Assembly (NCBI GenBank): GCA_964035545.1
Contig: OZ037765.1
Coordinates: forward strand, 33,665,004 to 33,729,003
Origin: Bugula neritina
Lineage: Eukaryota > Bryozoa > Gymnolaemata > Cheilostomatida > Bugulidae
Direction of reading: 5' to 3'
Length of the DNA: 64,000 bases
Part shown: positions 35,538 through 49,282 of the stretch, piece after piece
How positions within the stretch are numbered: position 1 is the stretch's first letter
Layout: each line of letters begins with the position of its first letter
Program-made: the position numbers and the translations under genes
Notes under the pieces: model-generated
Told to the model about the DNA's origin: nothing
Seen by the model: only the letters and a program-made list of their open reading frames with translations
Databases searched by the model: none

Positions 35538-38500
35538 ATGCCTCTTGGTAAGTTGTTATTGTTTTACGGACTTACTAGAATAGCTAACCAGACAGTGTTT
35601 AATATAGTCAATAAGGATTCTCATGAAATTTATTTGCTATATTTATGTTAAAAGTGTAAAGATGGTGTTGATTGTTTCCAAATTGGCCGCTTTTCAACGA
35701 ATATAATGAGGTTTCAAGTAAAGATGTTTATACGAAGCATTTTCAAGTATTGCAACAGCTGATGGTTATTTTGTGTCCCTACTCATAGTCTTTCAGTATT
35801 CAACACTATCATATCACTAGGAGGGTTGGCAGTGTACATTAGAGTAGTGGTGTAAAGACCGTGTATATGACGTGTGCATATAACATATTATATTATAATG
35901 TATAACATTTCTCTTCCAGTGTACATACATAGCACTTTGTTAGTTACATTATAATCGGTCTCAAAAATCATGGTAATGAGTGAGGGCAAACTTGAAGGAA
36001 CTTGCATATTTTCATCAATCATAATCGAAGTTTATAATTTATCAATTATACGTATACTAACTATACATATACTAACTATACATATACTAACTATACATAT
36101 ACTAACTATACATATACTAACTATACATATACTAACTATACATATACTAGCTATACATATACTAACTATACATATACTAACTATACATATACTAACTATA
36201 CATATACTAACTATACTATACTAACTATACATATACTAACTATACATATACTAACTATACATATACTAACTATACGTATAATAACTATACATATACTAAC
36301 TATACGTATACTAACTATACGTATACTATCTATACATATACTATACATGTTTATTGTAAATTATATTATTCATCAATATACTTGTAATTTGATACTGGAA
36401 GCATTTCTTGTAAAAGCAAGTATGTTGTTTATCACAATGAGAATAATTAGTTGACGTTCTTTAGATTGTATTGGGTGCTGTGCAGGCTGCAAGCCGAGGT
36501 GGATGAATCTAGTCAATAATATCTACCCTGCAAACCCTCAGGTGCTCAGTCTATGTCAAGGTTGAATTTTCTTTCGCCGGTGTTTCTTTCTGCCATACGT
36601 ATTTCCTTATTTACTCTGTAGATTCACACTTCAATATAAATATTATACAGAACTGTTAAATTACAATTGAAAATATATACTTCGCTCCTAACTCTTCCTA
36701 ATTTATATTGCAATTTTAGCAATGTACGTATTATGCATGTCAAAATCAATTTTTTTATCTTTAGAAGTATTGTCGATTATTTTGATTTAACTTAAAATTT
36801 ACAAATTGATAGAATGTAAGTTCAGGTGAGAGAGGACTGGACATATTATTAGTTAGCAGCACAGTGGAACAGCTCAGTGTATTGTAGGAGTTGTCTGTAC
36901 TACATTATGCTGCGTGTTAACAGGATGGGTTGATCAAAGCTAATATGCCAAAGCTCACCTACTACGCCCTTTCTAACCCCCAGAAGTTGGACAGGATTGG
37001 AGAGTATTTATCTAAACGGCTGAGCAGAGACCTTCAGAGGAACAGAATAGGGTTGGTTGCTGTATTCACATAATATATTGTGTTATATCCACATAATATA
37101 TTGTGTTATATTCACATAATATAATGTGTTATATTCACATAGTATATTGTGTTGTATTCACATAATATATTGTGTTATATCCACATAATATATTGTGTTA
37201 TATTCACATAATATAATGTGTTATATTCACATAGTATATTGTGTTGTATTCACATAATATATTGTGTTATATTCACATAATATATTGTGTTATATTCACA
37301 TAATATATTGTGTTATATTCACATAATATATTGTGTTATATTCACATAATATATTGTGTTATATTCACATAATATAATGTGTTATATTCACATAATATAT
37401 TGTGTTGTATTCACATAATATATTGTGTTATATTCACATAGTATATTGTGTTATATTCACATAATATATTGTGTTATATCCACATAATATATTGTGTTAT
37501 ATTCGCATAATATATTGTGTTATATCCACATAGCATATTGTGTTATATTCACATAATATATTGTGTTATATTCACATAATATAATGTGTTATATTCACGT
37601 ATTATATTGTGTTATATTTGCATAATATATTGTGTTATATCCACATAGTATATTGTGTTGTATTCACATAGTATATTGTGTTATATTCACATAGTATATT
37701 GTGTTATATTCACATAATATATTGTGTTATATCCACATAATATATTGTGTTATATTCGCATAATATATTGTGTTATATCCACATAGCATATTGTGTTGTA
37801 TTCACATAGTATATTGTGTTATATTCACATAGTATATTGTGTTGTATTCACATAGTATATTGTGTTATATTCACATAATATAATACGAATGTGTAGCTGA
37901 TCTAGCCTATAGTTAGCTCATCTGAAATATATTTGTTGGAGTTGTCATTTCATATACTGAAACTGCTCACCTTACGCTGTGGCATATCACATTAGCTCAT
38001 GACAATCCTGCAAGGTGCTTGCTCTAGGTTTGCCAGCATAGCTATGGAGGCAATGGACAAGCTGCTAGTGGCCTGTCACTCTCAGTCACTCAACCTGTTT
38101 GTGGAGAGCTTCCTTAAAATGGTGCAGAAACTTCTTGAATGTTCTGATCCAGAGATGCAGTGTCTCGCTACAGTATCAGTGAGTAGTAGTTAGTATTAGC
38201 TAGTATTAGTTAGTACAGAGTAGTGAGTATACGGAGTAATGGTAAGTATACAGAGTATACAAAGTAGAGTATACAGAGTAGAGTATACAGAGTAGAGTAT
38301 ACAGAGTAGAGTATACAGAGTAGAGTACACAGAGTAGAGTATACAGAGTAGTGAGTATACAGAGTAGTGAGTATACAGAGTAGTGAGTATACAGAGTAGT
38401 GAGTATACAGAGTAGAGTATACAGAGTAGAGTATACAGAGTAGAGTATACAGAGTAGAGTATACAGAGTAGAGTATACAGAGTAGAGTATACAGAGTAGA

Positions 38501-41500
38501 GTATACAGAGTAGAGTATACAGAGTAGAGTATACAGAGTAGAGTAGACAGAGTAGAGTATACAGAGTATACAGAGTAGAGTATACAGAGTAGAGTATACA
38601 GAGTAGAGTATACAGAGTAGAGTATACAGAGTAGAGTATACAGAGTAGAGTATACAGAGTAGAGTATACAGAGTAGAGTATACAGAGTAGAGTACACAGA
38701 GGACAGAGTGAGTGTAGAGTAGTAGTGAGTATAAAGTGTTTTATTAACTGTAAGTTGTCTTCTCTCTGTATTTAGTTTGTGAAGTTTTCCAACATTGAAG
38801 AGGATACACCCTCCTATCACAGAAGATACGACTTCTTTGTCTCTCAGTTTAGCGCCATGTGCCACAGTAACCACCACACAGCCAAACTAAGGTCAGTCGC
38901 AGGTCAATTGTGTTACGGTATTACTCTACTCTACCTAGGAGTTGTTCTCTCATAGGTCATTACTCTCCTCTACCTAGGAGTTATTCTCTCATAGGTTATT
39001 ACTCTCCTCTACCTAGAAGTTGTTCTCTCATAGGTCATTACTCTCCTCTACCTAGGAGTTATTCTCTCATAGGTCATTACTCTCCTCTACCTAGAAGTTG
39101 TTCTCTCATAAGTTATTACTCTCCTCTACCTAGAAGTTGTTCTCTCATAGGTCATTACTCTCCTCTACCTAGGAGTTGTTCTCTCATAAGTTATTACTCT
39201 CCTCTACCTAGGAGTTATTCTCTCATATGGTATTACTCTACTCTATCAAGAAGTTGTGTTATCAACCAACACAACATACTATACTATACTACAGGAGTTG
39301 TGTGTTCAATGCGACTAATATAAGTTGTTTTGTTGTATTCATCTAGTATCTATGTTATATATGTTGTATGTCTATAGCATTGAATACAGGCAGGTGATGT
39401 ATTGCAGTACCAGCATGCCCTAGTTTCCTGTCATATGGGCCGTGTGCATTACAGTTTTTATGCTGTTTTGTGACTGTTTTACATTGTCAGCATAAATACT
39501 AGTTTTAGAGTTTGTCTCCCCTGGTTTAGCCCAGTTTTATATCAATTGTATCTTTTTGGGGGATTTTTCTGGCCTCCCAGTTCCAAGACTTGTTGTGATG
39601 AGTCACAGTCTTTCTTTGCTCCCTCATACTGGTTTCGGAGAGTTTATTAGAAAGTGATATTGCTCAAATCATGATTGTTTAAACTATCAGTTTAATCATA
39701 GCCTCAGGTTCTATGCAGTGTGGGGTCTGTAGTCAGTCTGGTAATTCCCACCCCTCACTGCTAGGCTGAAGAAGGATGTCTACTCTAACATCTCCCCTTG
39801 ACGTATGCAGTTTGACAACTTTTATATGCTACTCGTTACACAGGATACGCACGTCTGGTATTCAAGGTCTTCAAGGGGTCATCAGGAAGACGGTGTGCGA
39901 CGAACTACAACCAGATATCTGGGCGCAGCACCATATGGACAAGATTGTGCCGTCTCTACTGTACAACATGCACTCAGGGCCAGAGTAAGTTACTCTACAA
40001 CATGCACTCAGGGCCAGAGTAAGTTACTCTACAACATGCACTCAGGGCCAGAGTGAGTTACTGTATAACATGTACTCAGGGCCAGAGTAAGTTACTGTAC
40101 AACATGCACTCAGGGCCAGAGTAAGTTACTGTACAACATGTACTCAGGGCCAGAGTGAGTTACTGTATAACATGTACTCAGTGCCAGAGTAAGTTACTGT
40201 ATAACATGTACTCAGGGCCAGAGTAAGTTACTGTATAACATGCACTCAGGGCCAGAGTAAGTTACTGTATAACATGTACTCAGGGCCAGAGTAAGTTACT
40301 GTACAACATGTACTCAGGGCCAGAGTAAGTTACTGTATAACATGCACTCAGTGCCAGAGTAAGTTACTGTATAACATGCACTCAGGGCCAGAGTAAGTTA
40401 CTGTATAACATGTACTCAGTGCCAGAGTAAGTTACTGTATAACATGTACTCAGTGCCAGAGTAAGTTACTGTATAACATGTACTCAGGGCCAGAGTAAGT
40501 TACTGTATAACATGTACTCAGGGCCAGAGTAAGTTACTGTATAACATGCACTCAGGGCCAGAGTAAGTTACTGTATAACATGTACTCAGGGCCAGAGTAA
40601 GTTACTCTACAACATGCACTCAGGGCCAGAGTAAGTTACTGTATAACATGCACTCAGGGCCAGAGTAAGTTACTGTATAACATGTACTCAGGGCCAGAGT
40701 AAGTTACTGTACAACATGCACTCAGGGCCAGAGTAAGTTACTGTATAACATGCACTCAGGGCCAGAGTAAGTTACTGTATAACATGTACTCAGGGCCAGA
40801 GTAAGTTACTGTACAACATGCACTCAGGGCCAGAGTAAGTTACTGTATAACATGTACTCAGGGCCAGAGTAAGTTACTCTACAATATGCACTCAGGGCCA
40901 GAGTAAGTTACTGTATAACATGCACTCAGGGCCAGAGTAAGTTACTGTATAACATGTACTCAGGGCCAGAGTAAGTTACTGTATAACATGCACTCAGGGC
41001 CAGAGTAAGTTACTGTATAACATGTACTCAGGGCCAGAGTAAGTTACTGTACAACATGCACTCAGGGCCAGAGTAAGTTACTGTATAACATGTACTCAGG
41101 GCCAGAGTAAGTTACTCTACAACATGCACTCAGGGCCAGAGTAAGTTACTGTATAACATGCACTCAGGGCCAGAGTAAGTTACTGTATAACATGTACTCA
41201 GGGCCAGAGTAAGTTACTGTATAACATGCACTCAGGGCCAGAGTAAGTTACTGTATAACATGCACTCAGGGCCAGAGTAAGTTACTGTATAACATGTACT
41301 CAGGGCCAGAGTAAGTTACTCTACAACATGCACTCAGGGCCAGAGTAAGTTACTGTATAACATGCACTCAGGGCCAGAGTAAGTTACTGTATAACATGTA
41401 CTCAGGGCCAGAGTAAGTTACTGTATAACATGCACTCAGGGCCAGAGTAAGTTACTGTATAACATGTACTCAGGGCCAGAGTAAGTTACTGTACAACATG

Positions 41501-44500
41501 CACTCAGGGCCAGAGTAAGTTACTGTATAACATGTACTCAGGGCCAGAGTAAGTTACTGTATAACATGTACTCAGTGCCAGAGTAAGTTACTGTATAACA
41601 TGTACTCAGTGCCAGAGTAAGTTACTGTATAACATGTACTCAGGGCCAGAGTAAGTTACTGTATAACATGTACTCAGTGCCAGAGTAAGTTACTGTATAA
41701 CATGCACTCAGGGCCAGAGTAAGTTACTGTATAACATGTACTCAGTGCCAGAGTAAGTTACTGTACAACATGTACTCAGGGCCAGAGTAAGTTATTATTT
41801 GTGTGAATGTGTAGAAATGATTAGACAGGGCTCCGGGCACAAATTGTTGTAAACTAAACCGTCAACTCAGTAAACTAGTCTGGTGACATTCAATATGCTC
41901 GTAATATCAAGCAGTAAATTGTCCAATCAGTTAAAAGCACTGCGACTACAATCTAGCAGCACTGTAATTCAGCCAATCATACTGTTTGTTGTTGTGTTGC
42001 CTAGTAACCCTCCAGCAGAGTCTGCTGTCACGGCAGACGAGGAACCGGCAAGTGCGGCAGCAGAGAAGGTGTTCAGAGACTTGGTGTGCCGAGCAGCGTT
42101 CAGCAATCTCAAGTCTGTTCTCCAGCCGGTCCTGCTGTACGTATAGTACCGTATACTCTGTGTGTAATACTGTATACTCTGTGTGTAATACTGTATACTC
42201 TGTGTGTAATACCGTATACTATGTGTGTGTAATACTGTATACTATGTACGTATAGTACTGTATACTCTGTGTGTAATACCGTATACTATGTGTGTAATAC
42301 TGTATACTATGTGTGTAATACTGTATACTATGTGTGTAATACTGTATACTCTGTGTGTAATACTGTATACTATGTGTGTAATACTGTATACTATGTGTGT
42401 AATACTGTATACTCTGTGTGTAATACTGTATATTATGTGTGTAATACTGTATAATCTGTGTGTAATACTGTATATTATGTGTATAATACCGTATACTATG
42501 TGTGTAATACTGTATACTATGTGTGTAATACTGTATACTATGTGTGTAATACTGTATACTATGTGTGTAATACTGTATACTCTGTGTGTAATACTGTATA
42601 TTATGTGTGTAATACCGTATACTATGTGTGTAATACTGTATACTATGTGTGTAATACTGTATACTATGTGTGTAATACTGTATACTCTGTGTGTAATACT
42701 GTATACTCTGTGTGTAATACTGTATACTCTGTGTGTAATACTGTATACTATGTGTGTAATACCGTATACTATGTGTGTAATACTGTATACTATGTGTGTA
42801 ATACTGTATACTATGTGTGTAATACTGTATACTATGTGTGTAATACTGTATACTATGTGTGTTTTATACCGTATACTATGTGTGTAATACTGTATACTTT
42901 GTATGTAATACTGTATATTATGTGTGTAGTACTGTATACTATGTGTGTAATACTGTATACTATGTGTGTAATACTGTATATTATGTGTGTAATACTGTAT
43001 ACTATGTGTGTAATACTGTATATTATGTGTATAATACTGTATACTTTGTATGTAATACTGTATACTATGTATGTGTTATACCGTGTACTATGTATGTTAT
43101 ACTGTATTCTTAGGCACATGGATAGCCATAATCTGTGGACAAAGACAGTTTTCCCTTCAGCTTGCTTCAAGATAATCATGTACTCAGTCCAGGTGATTGC
43201 CTTTTCGTATTTGTAATATAACTATACGTAGTGTAATATAACTATATGTAGTGTAATATAACTATACGTAGTGCAATATTACTATACGTAGTGTAATATA
43301 ACTATACGAAGTGTAATATAACTATACGCAGTGTAATATAACTATACGTAGTGTAATATAACTATACGCAGTGTAATATAACTATACGTAGTGTAATATA
43401 ATTATACGTAGTGCAATATTACTATAAGTAGTGTAATGTAACTATACGTGGTGTAATATAACTATACGAAGTGTAATATAACTATATGTAGTGTAATATA
43501 ACTATACGTAGTGTAATATAACTATACGTAGTGTAATATAACTATACGTAGTGTAATATAACTATACGCAGTGTAATATAACTATACGTAGTGTAATATA
43601 ACTATACGTAGTGTAATATAACTATACGCAGTGTAATATAACTATACGTAGTGTAATATAACTATACGCAGTGTAATATAACTATACGTAGTGTAATGTA
43701 ACTATACGTAGTGTAATATAACTATATGTAGTGTAATATAACTATACGTAGTGTAATATAACTATACGTAGTGTAATATAACTATATGTAGTGTAATATA
43801 ACTATACGTAGGCACACAGTTATTATACACACAGTCACATTGTCATACTGATATACTGTAGGCACAGTACAGTCACATTGTCGTACAGAAACTGATGAGT
43901 CATCTAGACATGCACAGCAAGAGTCCCGCCCGACTCAAGGCTCGTATAACCGACGTCCTCTCAGAAACCGTCATCATTGCTGCCGGAGGCTCCATCGGTG
44001 AGACTTGCTGCCTTCCTGCATATTCCCTTCACTTGAGATATTTTCTCTCAAACTGCTTGGGAGTTATGTGCCCTCACTTGTAAATCTCAACTAAGCTGAG
44101 TGTTTAGTGGCCACAGCTGGTAGACTGAGTCATATCCTCTCAGTTTAAATAACAGTATCAGGTCATGCTATAAATAGAATGTTACTTGATATTTTTATGT
44201 TACAGTTTTACATTTTTAGCAAACTGTTGGAGTAATACTAAGGTTAAATATAATATAATATAATAATTTCAACTATATAATAATAATATATATAATTATA
44301 AGACATTTACATAGTATTTGTGTGTACTAATGGCAATTCCCTTATATGGTATTATCACGCACATCAGCTATTTCCTTATATGGTATTATCACGCACATTA
44401 ACTATTCCCTTATATGGTATTATAATAAACAGTAGTTGTTTCCTTATATGGTATTGTATGTGACTCATCTTGCAGGCCCCTCAGTTTTGGAGGTATTCAA

Positions 44501-47500
44501 CAGTCTGTTGAGACATCTCAGAGTATCTGTGGAGTACACTGCTAACTCTGAGCAAGAACAGACAGACAATACCAGGTTCCAGGAGTCCATAATCAACACT
44601 ATAGGTACGTCTGCTCAACTGTACGTCTGCTTAGCTGTACGTCTGTTTTTTACCTCTCTGTCAATATTTATTCTATTGGTCTCTTTTCTTCTGACTAGTT
44701 TCTTTGAATGTGTTTCAAGTTTACATTTGTATTGGTTGAAGGCAAGTAAAGCAACTTTCTCTGTTCTAGGCGAGTTTGCTAACCACTTACCTGACTTTCA
44801 GAAAATTGAGATTTTGATGTTCGTAATAAATAAGATGCCCACAACTCCACAAGCTGAGAAGTAAGTTTAGGTTACAGCAATACATTGTCTTGTATCTTTA
44901 TGTATTACCATATATTGCTGTACACAGCGATAGTCATTATTGCAATAATATTTTAAAATTCTTTACAATGCAGCCACTCCTTGTGTAATGCATTAGGCTC
45001 CCCCCCCCCCCCCAGAGAGCGCTTGTCAATGTGATAAGATTTATCAAATGCTTTGCATCAACCAATAACCAAATCAGCTGAGCTCAGCAATCACTTTGAT
45101 AAAGACCTGTGACTGGCTCAGTATTGGACGTCCTGAACTGCATAGCCTACATCAACTTGTTACAGAGTTGAGCTGACGACCAACTCACAGTTGCAGACGA
45201 TGTTGCTGAAGACGGTGCTGAAAGTGGCCACCACCTACCGCACGGTCCTCATGAGTAACGCATTCCCCTCGAGTCTGAAGAACCCCCTCCTCCAGCTCTC
45301 CGTCGTCAACAAACCCTCCACTCGGCTGATGGTGCAGCAGATTCTCCACACTCTCATAGACCGACACAACAACCTCGACAAGTTCTCCAGAATCTGGTTG
45401 GTTTTATCATCAGCTGTAGGTCTACATTACCTTAGTTACCATGCTTACATTAGTTACCATGTTTACCGTGGTTACCATGTTTACCTTGGTTACCATGCTT
45501 ACCTTAGTTACCATGTTTACCTTGGTTACCATGCTTTAATTTTGGTTTTAGTTTGATATTTTTGTCTGTAACAATATAAAGAAATAAAACATTTTTAATT
45601 TTATTTTCACACTTGGGTTTTGAGTAATTTTTTCTTTGATTTCATGAAATTATTGCAAAAAGCATTGGAAGTAATTTGCATGATAGCGGAAAGTAAAAGC
45701 GTGTCTTGGATGTTAATATTGGAGTTCAGGGTATCTGTTTTAGTATATTTGTTACTGTATTATAAAGTTATGATCCTGAGTAATCCAAGGAGTTGGGTGT
45801 GAAACAAACATCCTCAGCTCATTTGGTAAACTTAGTAAATGCTGATGTAATAAATACGCAATTCATTAAATCATTGAATTGGCACAATTTCTTTATATAA
45901 CAAAGTGTTCATCAGAAAGACTCTACTTTCTACATTAACGCAGCACATAAGTTGTAACTGGTAATGTGATTGGTTGGTCATCTGTCGCTACTTCCTGTGT
46001 TAGGATACCGGAAGACATAGCAGAGCTCTACTTGACGGTGGAAAAGCCGTCGAGACAGGACGTGCACTTCATGAGTCATGGAGGTCAGCACATCCTGTGG
46101 CACCTGATGGAGAACCTGAGGTTACCAAACAACGACAAGGCTAACATAGAGTCCCTCTACACCACCATGTGTCTCCTGCTTGTGGAGCTTGTGGCCGATG
46201 AGACGCTGGTGGCCTTTGCGTCCTTCATACTCAATCTGCAGGTAATCTGGTAGAGTAGTGGTGATCTGCAGGTAGTCTAGTAGAGTAGTGGTCATCTGCA
46301 GGTAGTCTAGTAGAGTAGTGGTGATCTGCAGGTAGTCTAGTAGAGTAGTGGTCATCTGCAGGTAGTCTAGTAGAGTAGTGGTGATCTGCAGGTAGTCTAG
46401 TAGAGTAGTGGTGATCTGCAGGTAGTCTGGTAGAGTAGTGGTGATCTGCAGGTAGTCTGGTAGAGTAGTGGTGATCTGCAGGTAGTCTGGTAGAGTAGTG
46501 GTGATCTGCAGGTAGTCTGGTAGAGTAGTGGTGATCTGCAGGTAGTCTAGTAGAGTAGTGGTCATCTGCAGGTAGTCTAGTAGAGTAGTGGTGATCTGCA
46601 GGTAGTCTGGTAGAGTAGTGGTGATCTGCAGGTAGTCTAGTAGAGTAGTGGTGATCTGCAGGTAGTCTAGTAGATTAGTGGTGATCTGCAGGTAGTCTAG
46701 TAGAGTAGTGGTGATCTGCAGGTAGTCTAGTGGAGTAGTGGTGATCTGCAGGTAGTCTAGTAGAGTAGTGATGATCTGCAGGTAGTCTGGTAGAGTAGTG
46801 GTCATCTGCAGGTAGTCTAGTAGAGTAGTGGTGATCTGCAGGTAGTCTGGTAGAGTAGTGGTGATCTGCAGGTAGTCTGGTAGAGTGTGCAGAAGTAGTT
46901 TTAATTTGTTGAGTTTATGCCCGAGCATAACTATCTGTTTTAAGCTGTATGAAATTATACAATGTAGGAGGCAGCAATGGCCGATGACCTTTCACCCCAC
47001 CAGTGCGCTGTTCAGATACACGTCACAGTCATAGCCTTTGCCAGCGTATTTGCCGAGTTGGCCGGAGTCACGGAGCTACAGGAGCATATTAGTCAGGTAG
47101 TAGCTTCAGGTTATTTGGCGATAGTCATGACTACTAGGTACTATAAGCTGACAATAGTCATGAGTACTGGGTAATATAAGCTGGCAATAGTCATGAGTAC
47201 TAGGTACTATAAGCTGGCGATAGTCATGAGTACTAGGTACTATAAGCTGGCAATAGTCATGAGTGCTAGATACTACAGTATTCTGTTTATATTACTAGGT
47301 GGTGTCTAACCGTAAGTCTTTCTGTCCACATCTACTTCCTGAGTTCGCCATCTACGGCGCTGGAACGGAAACGTAAGTTATTCTCACGGCCAGCAAGTAA
47401 TATATGCTACAGTATAACATCCTCGTAGTTTCCTGTTAGAGCAAGTTTTCCAACTAGAGAAGTGGGATAACTCCTATTCCAGTGTCTGTAGATGTGTTTC

Positions 47501-49282
47501 TCTCTGCTGTAGACTCGTACAGGAAATACCAGAGAACTGTCTACTGGATAAAACAGTCTTCAAAACTTCTCTGGAACATTCTGGTCTGGACATTGCTAAT
47601 CTTTCCAAACCTATGACCATGCCAGGTAGAAAAACATCTAACAAAGTGTTTGTTTACAAGTCTACGTTGAATATAGGTCAGTATATGCTATTGGCCAATG
47701 GCATCACATCTGTGATTTCATTGGTTGACTAGATTTCTGCTGTGATTGCTGGATGCTGCCTTGCTAATACAACCAAAGGTCGCGCTGCCAGAGCCAGTCA
47801 CAAGTTCTAATACCAGATATTGTAATAGGATGGGATGAGTCGTGGCAACTGTGATTCTACTGCTAGTTTAATAAATCTGTTACTGTTAGACCACGTCGTC
47901 TACACACAGCAAATAACACACTGCTAGTATGTTTGCATTCTTTTGAGTTCAGAAACACACAAGATTATATTTCCAACTGCCTTGTGTTTTCTAAAGGGAT
48001 ACTCAACTGTCTACTTCCATTTACTATTCATCATAGTAATTTAATCTTAATAATCTGATTGTCTTTTTATAGTTTGTCTGTATGCTAATGAAATTCATCT
48101 TTATTGTTATTGGGCAATACACAGCTTTCTCCTTCTGAATACCCTCAGACCCCCTCCCTCTCTCTTCCCCCCCTCCCTGATCATCTCTTTTTCACGTCGT
48201 GTGATGGTCGGCTTTATATTTTAAATGTAACGACAACTCCAACATAATAATATGCACTGTTCTATTTCTCAACACTAGTATTGTTTCAACTCATGAGAAC
48301 ACAAACCTAGTAGTAACTGAGTGATAATATCTAGAGCCTAGACATGTTTCCTAGTTGTGTCACTTTCTTATTGTATTCATACAATGTTATATTATATCCT
48401 ACTACTATATGTTATACCATCATGTCGCACTAATAGTGCTGCTTGTATGACAGATAACATGGAGGTCTTCAGCGGGAAAGATTACGAGACCACATCTATT
48501 GGTAACCTTGAAATTGACAGTTTAGAGTCGTCACCCACTCTCAGACGGGTGAGTGTAGAGGTCATGTAGCAGTGTAGAGGTCGCGTAGCAGTGTAGAGAT
48601 CATGTAGCAGTGTAGAGGTCTTGTAGCAGTGTAGAGATCATGTAGCAGTGTAGAGTTCATGTAGCAGTATAGAGGTCATGTTACTGTTACAGAATAGCAC
48701 AGTGATACCAGCTGACGAGAGGCTGACATTTAGTCAAATTAAGACAGCGTTGGCCTCGGAAGAAGATCTGGCAGCTGTTGAAGCCATCCGCAGACAAACA
48801 CGGCAGGAGTTTGAGACAGCCCCTCTTGAGATTATTATGAATCGGGCGACTAGCAGAGTAAGTATATGATTAGTAGAGAAGTACACTACTAGTAACAATA
48901 CAATATCATTCTCTTCATGATTTGCTGTTTCAACTGATGTGTAGTCATGATCTAAAACAGCCACTATTTGATTTTATAGTTGCTATTCCAATAAGCGTTG
49001 AATGCAATGTGTGACACTATTTCCAGTATTTCTATAGCAGTATTAAAATTACCAGTAAGTGTAGTTCAGGTATAAAATGAGTTGACCAAGCGCAGCAGCC
49101 AGTGAAAATACCCGGTCTATTTGTTATATTGTGATGGGAGTTGTACCACCTTGTTTCAGAGTAACTTGCATGACCGACTGTTTGAGATCCTAGGAGATGA
49201 TGACGTGGACGGCGCACTGATTGACACACAGCAGGCTGTAGCTATTGAGAACATCAAATACCCCGCTATGTTTGTTTATTGA
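35538..49282 (+). CDS. EFR3: EFR3 homologue, plasma-membrane scaffold for PI4-kinase
   Basis: Nineteen exons: 35538-35547, 36465-36541, 36924-37051, 38028-38178, 38776-38891, 39844-39984, 42005-42136, 43114-43192, 43889-43997, 44476-44604, 44770-44860, 45166-45396, 46004-46241, 46968-47096, 47299-47372, 47513-47625, 48454-48548, 48693-48857, 49160-49282. All are GT-AG with consistent phases: 2,331 nt, 776 aa, against about 820 in human EFR3A/B. Diagnostic segments: IAMEAMDKLLVACHSQS, FSNIEEDTPSYHRRYDFFVS, GIQGLQGVIRKTV, HMDKIVPSLLYNM, CFKIIMYSV, GPSVLEVFNSLLRHLR, and the C-terminal YPAMFVY resembling the vertebrate end. The N-terminus (CIGCCAGCKPRW) keeps the cysteine cluster that is palmitoylated in EFR3. 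EFR3 anchors TTC7 and PI4KA at the plasma membrane for PI4P synthesis. The body is an ARM/HEAT-like helical rod. At least ten of its 18 introns carry tandem arrays next to the donor. Confidence 0.97.
36044..36345. repeat. 15-bp tandem array in EFR3 intron 1
   Basis: About 20 copies of CTATACATATACTAA in the middle of the intron, not at a splice site. Confidence 0.93.
37060..37890. repeat. 23-bp tandem array in EFR3 intron 3
   Basis: About 36 copies of a unit with ATTCACATAATATATTGTGT, starting within 12 bp of the donor at 37052. Confidence 0.94.
38219..38705. repeat. 14-bp tandem array in EFR3 intron 4
   Basis: About 34 copies of GAGTATACAGAGTA with GTGAGTA variants (for example CAGAGTAGTGAGTATA). 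It starts about 40 bp after the donor at 38179, whose own sequence is CAGTATCA/GTGAGTAG. Confidence 0.94.
38920..39290. repeat. 39-bp tandem array in EFR3 intron 5
   Basis: About 10 copies with ACTCTCCTCTACCTAGGAGT and CATAGGTCATT. The latter resembles the nearby donor (CTAAG/GTCAGT at 38892), which lies about 30 bp upstream. Confidence 0.92.
39951..41792. repeat. 34-bp array duplicating the EFR3 exon 6/intron 6 junction, about 53 copies
   Basis: The unit is the last ~26 bases of exon 6 plus the first 8 of the intron: ACTCAGGGCCAGA/GTAAGTT, repeated about 53 times over 1.8 kb with only a few substitutions (ATGCACT/ATGTACT, GGGCC/GTGCC, CTACAAC/GTATAAC). Every copy keeps a full consensus donor CAGA/GTAAGT. 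Confidence 0.97.
42142..43105. repeat. 21-bp tandem array in EFR3 intron 7
   Basis: About 46 copies of GTGTGTAATACTGTATACTA plus T. It starts about 15 bp after the donor (CTGCT/GTACGTATAG at 42137) and runs to the exon 8 acceptor. Period 21 keeps frames open, which explains the long spurious ORFs. Confidence 0.95.
43216..43812. repeat. 20-bp tandem array in EFR3 intron 8
   Basis: About 30 copies of GTGTAATATAACTATACGTA, starting 23 bp after the donor at 43193. Confidence 0.95.
45425..45540. repeat. Short array in EFR3 intron 12
   Basis: About 6 copies of an 18- to 20-bp unit TTACCATGCTTACCTTAG, about 30 bp after the donor at 45397. Confidence 0.85.
46232..46890. repeat. 30-bp array duplicating the EFR3 exon 13/intron 13 junction
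   Basis: Exon 13 ends ATCTGCAG before GTAATCTGGTAG. The junction ATCTGCAG/GTAGTCTAGTAG recurs about 21 times at exactly 30-bp spacing, to 46886. Confidence 0.96.
47100..47275. repeat. About 33-bp array in EFR3 intron 14
   Basis: Four to five copies with AATAGTCATGAGTACTAGGT, beginning within about 25 bp of the donor at 47097. Confidence 0.85.
48549..48685. repeat. 19-bp array in EFR3 intron 17
   Basis: About 7 copies of GTGTAGAGGTCATGTAGCA. The first begins inside the donor itself (CGG/GTGAGTGTAGAGGTC). Confidence 0.9.

Noticed and set aside
36044-36345. Possible CRISPR array, because of regular short repeats
   Set aside because: The repeats are contiguous with no unique spacers. The same holds for every array in the window, and this is eukaryotic DNA.
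42142-43216. Long open frames of 220-252 codons over EFR3 intron 7
   Set aside because: They are produced by a 21-bp tandem repeat, whose period keeps frames open. They lie inside an intron defined by matching splice phases.
46122-46928. 268-codon minus-strand frame with TTTLLDYLQI repeats
   Set aside because: It is the antisense of the 30-bp array in EFR3 intron 13 and part of exon 13. There is no independent evidence of a gene.
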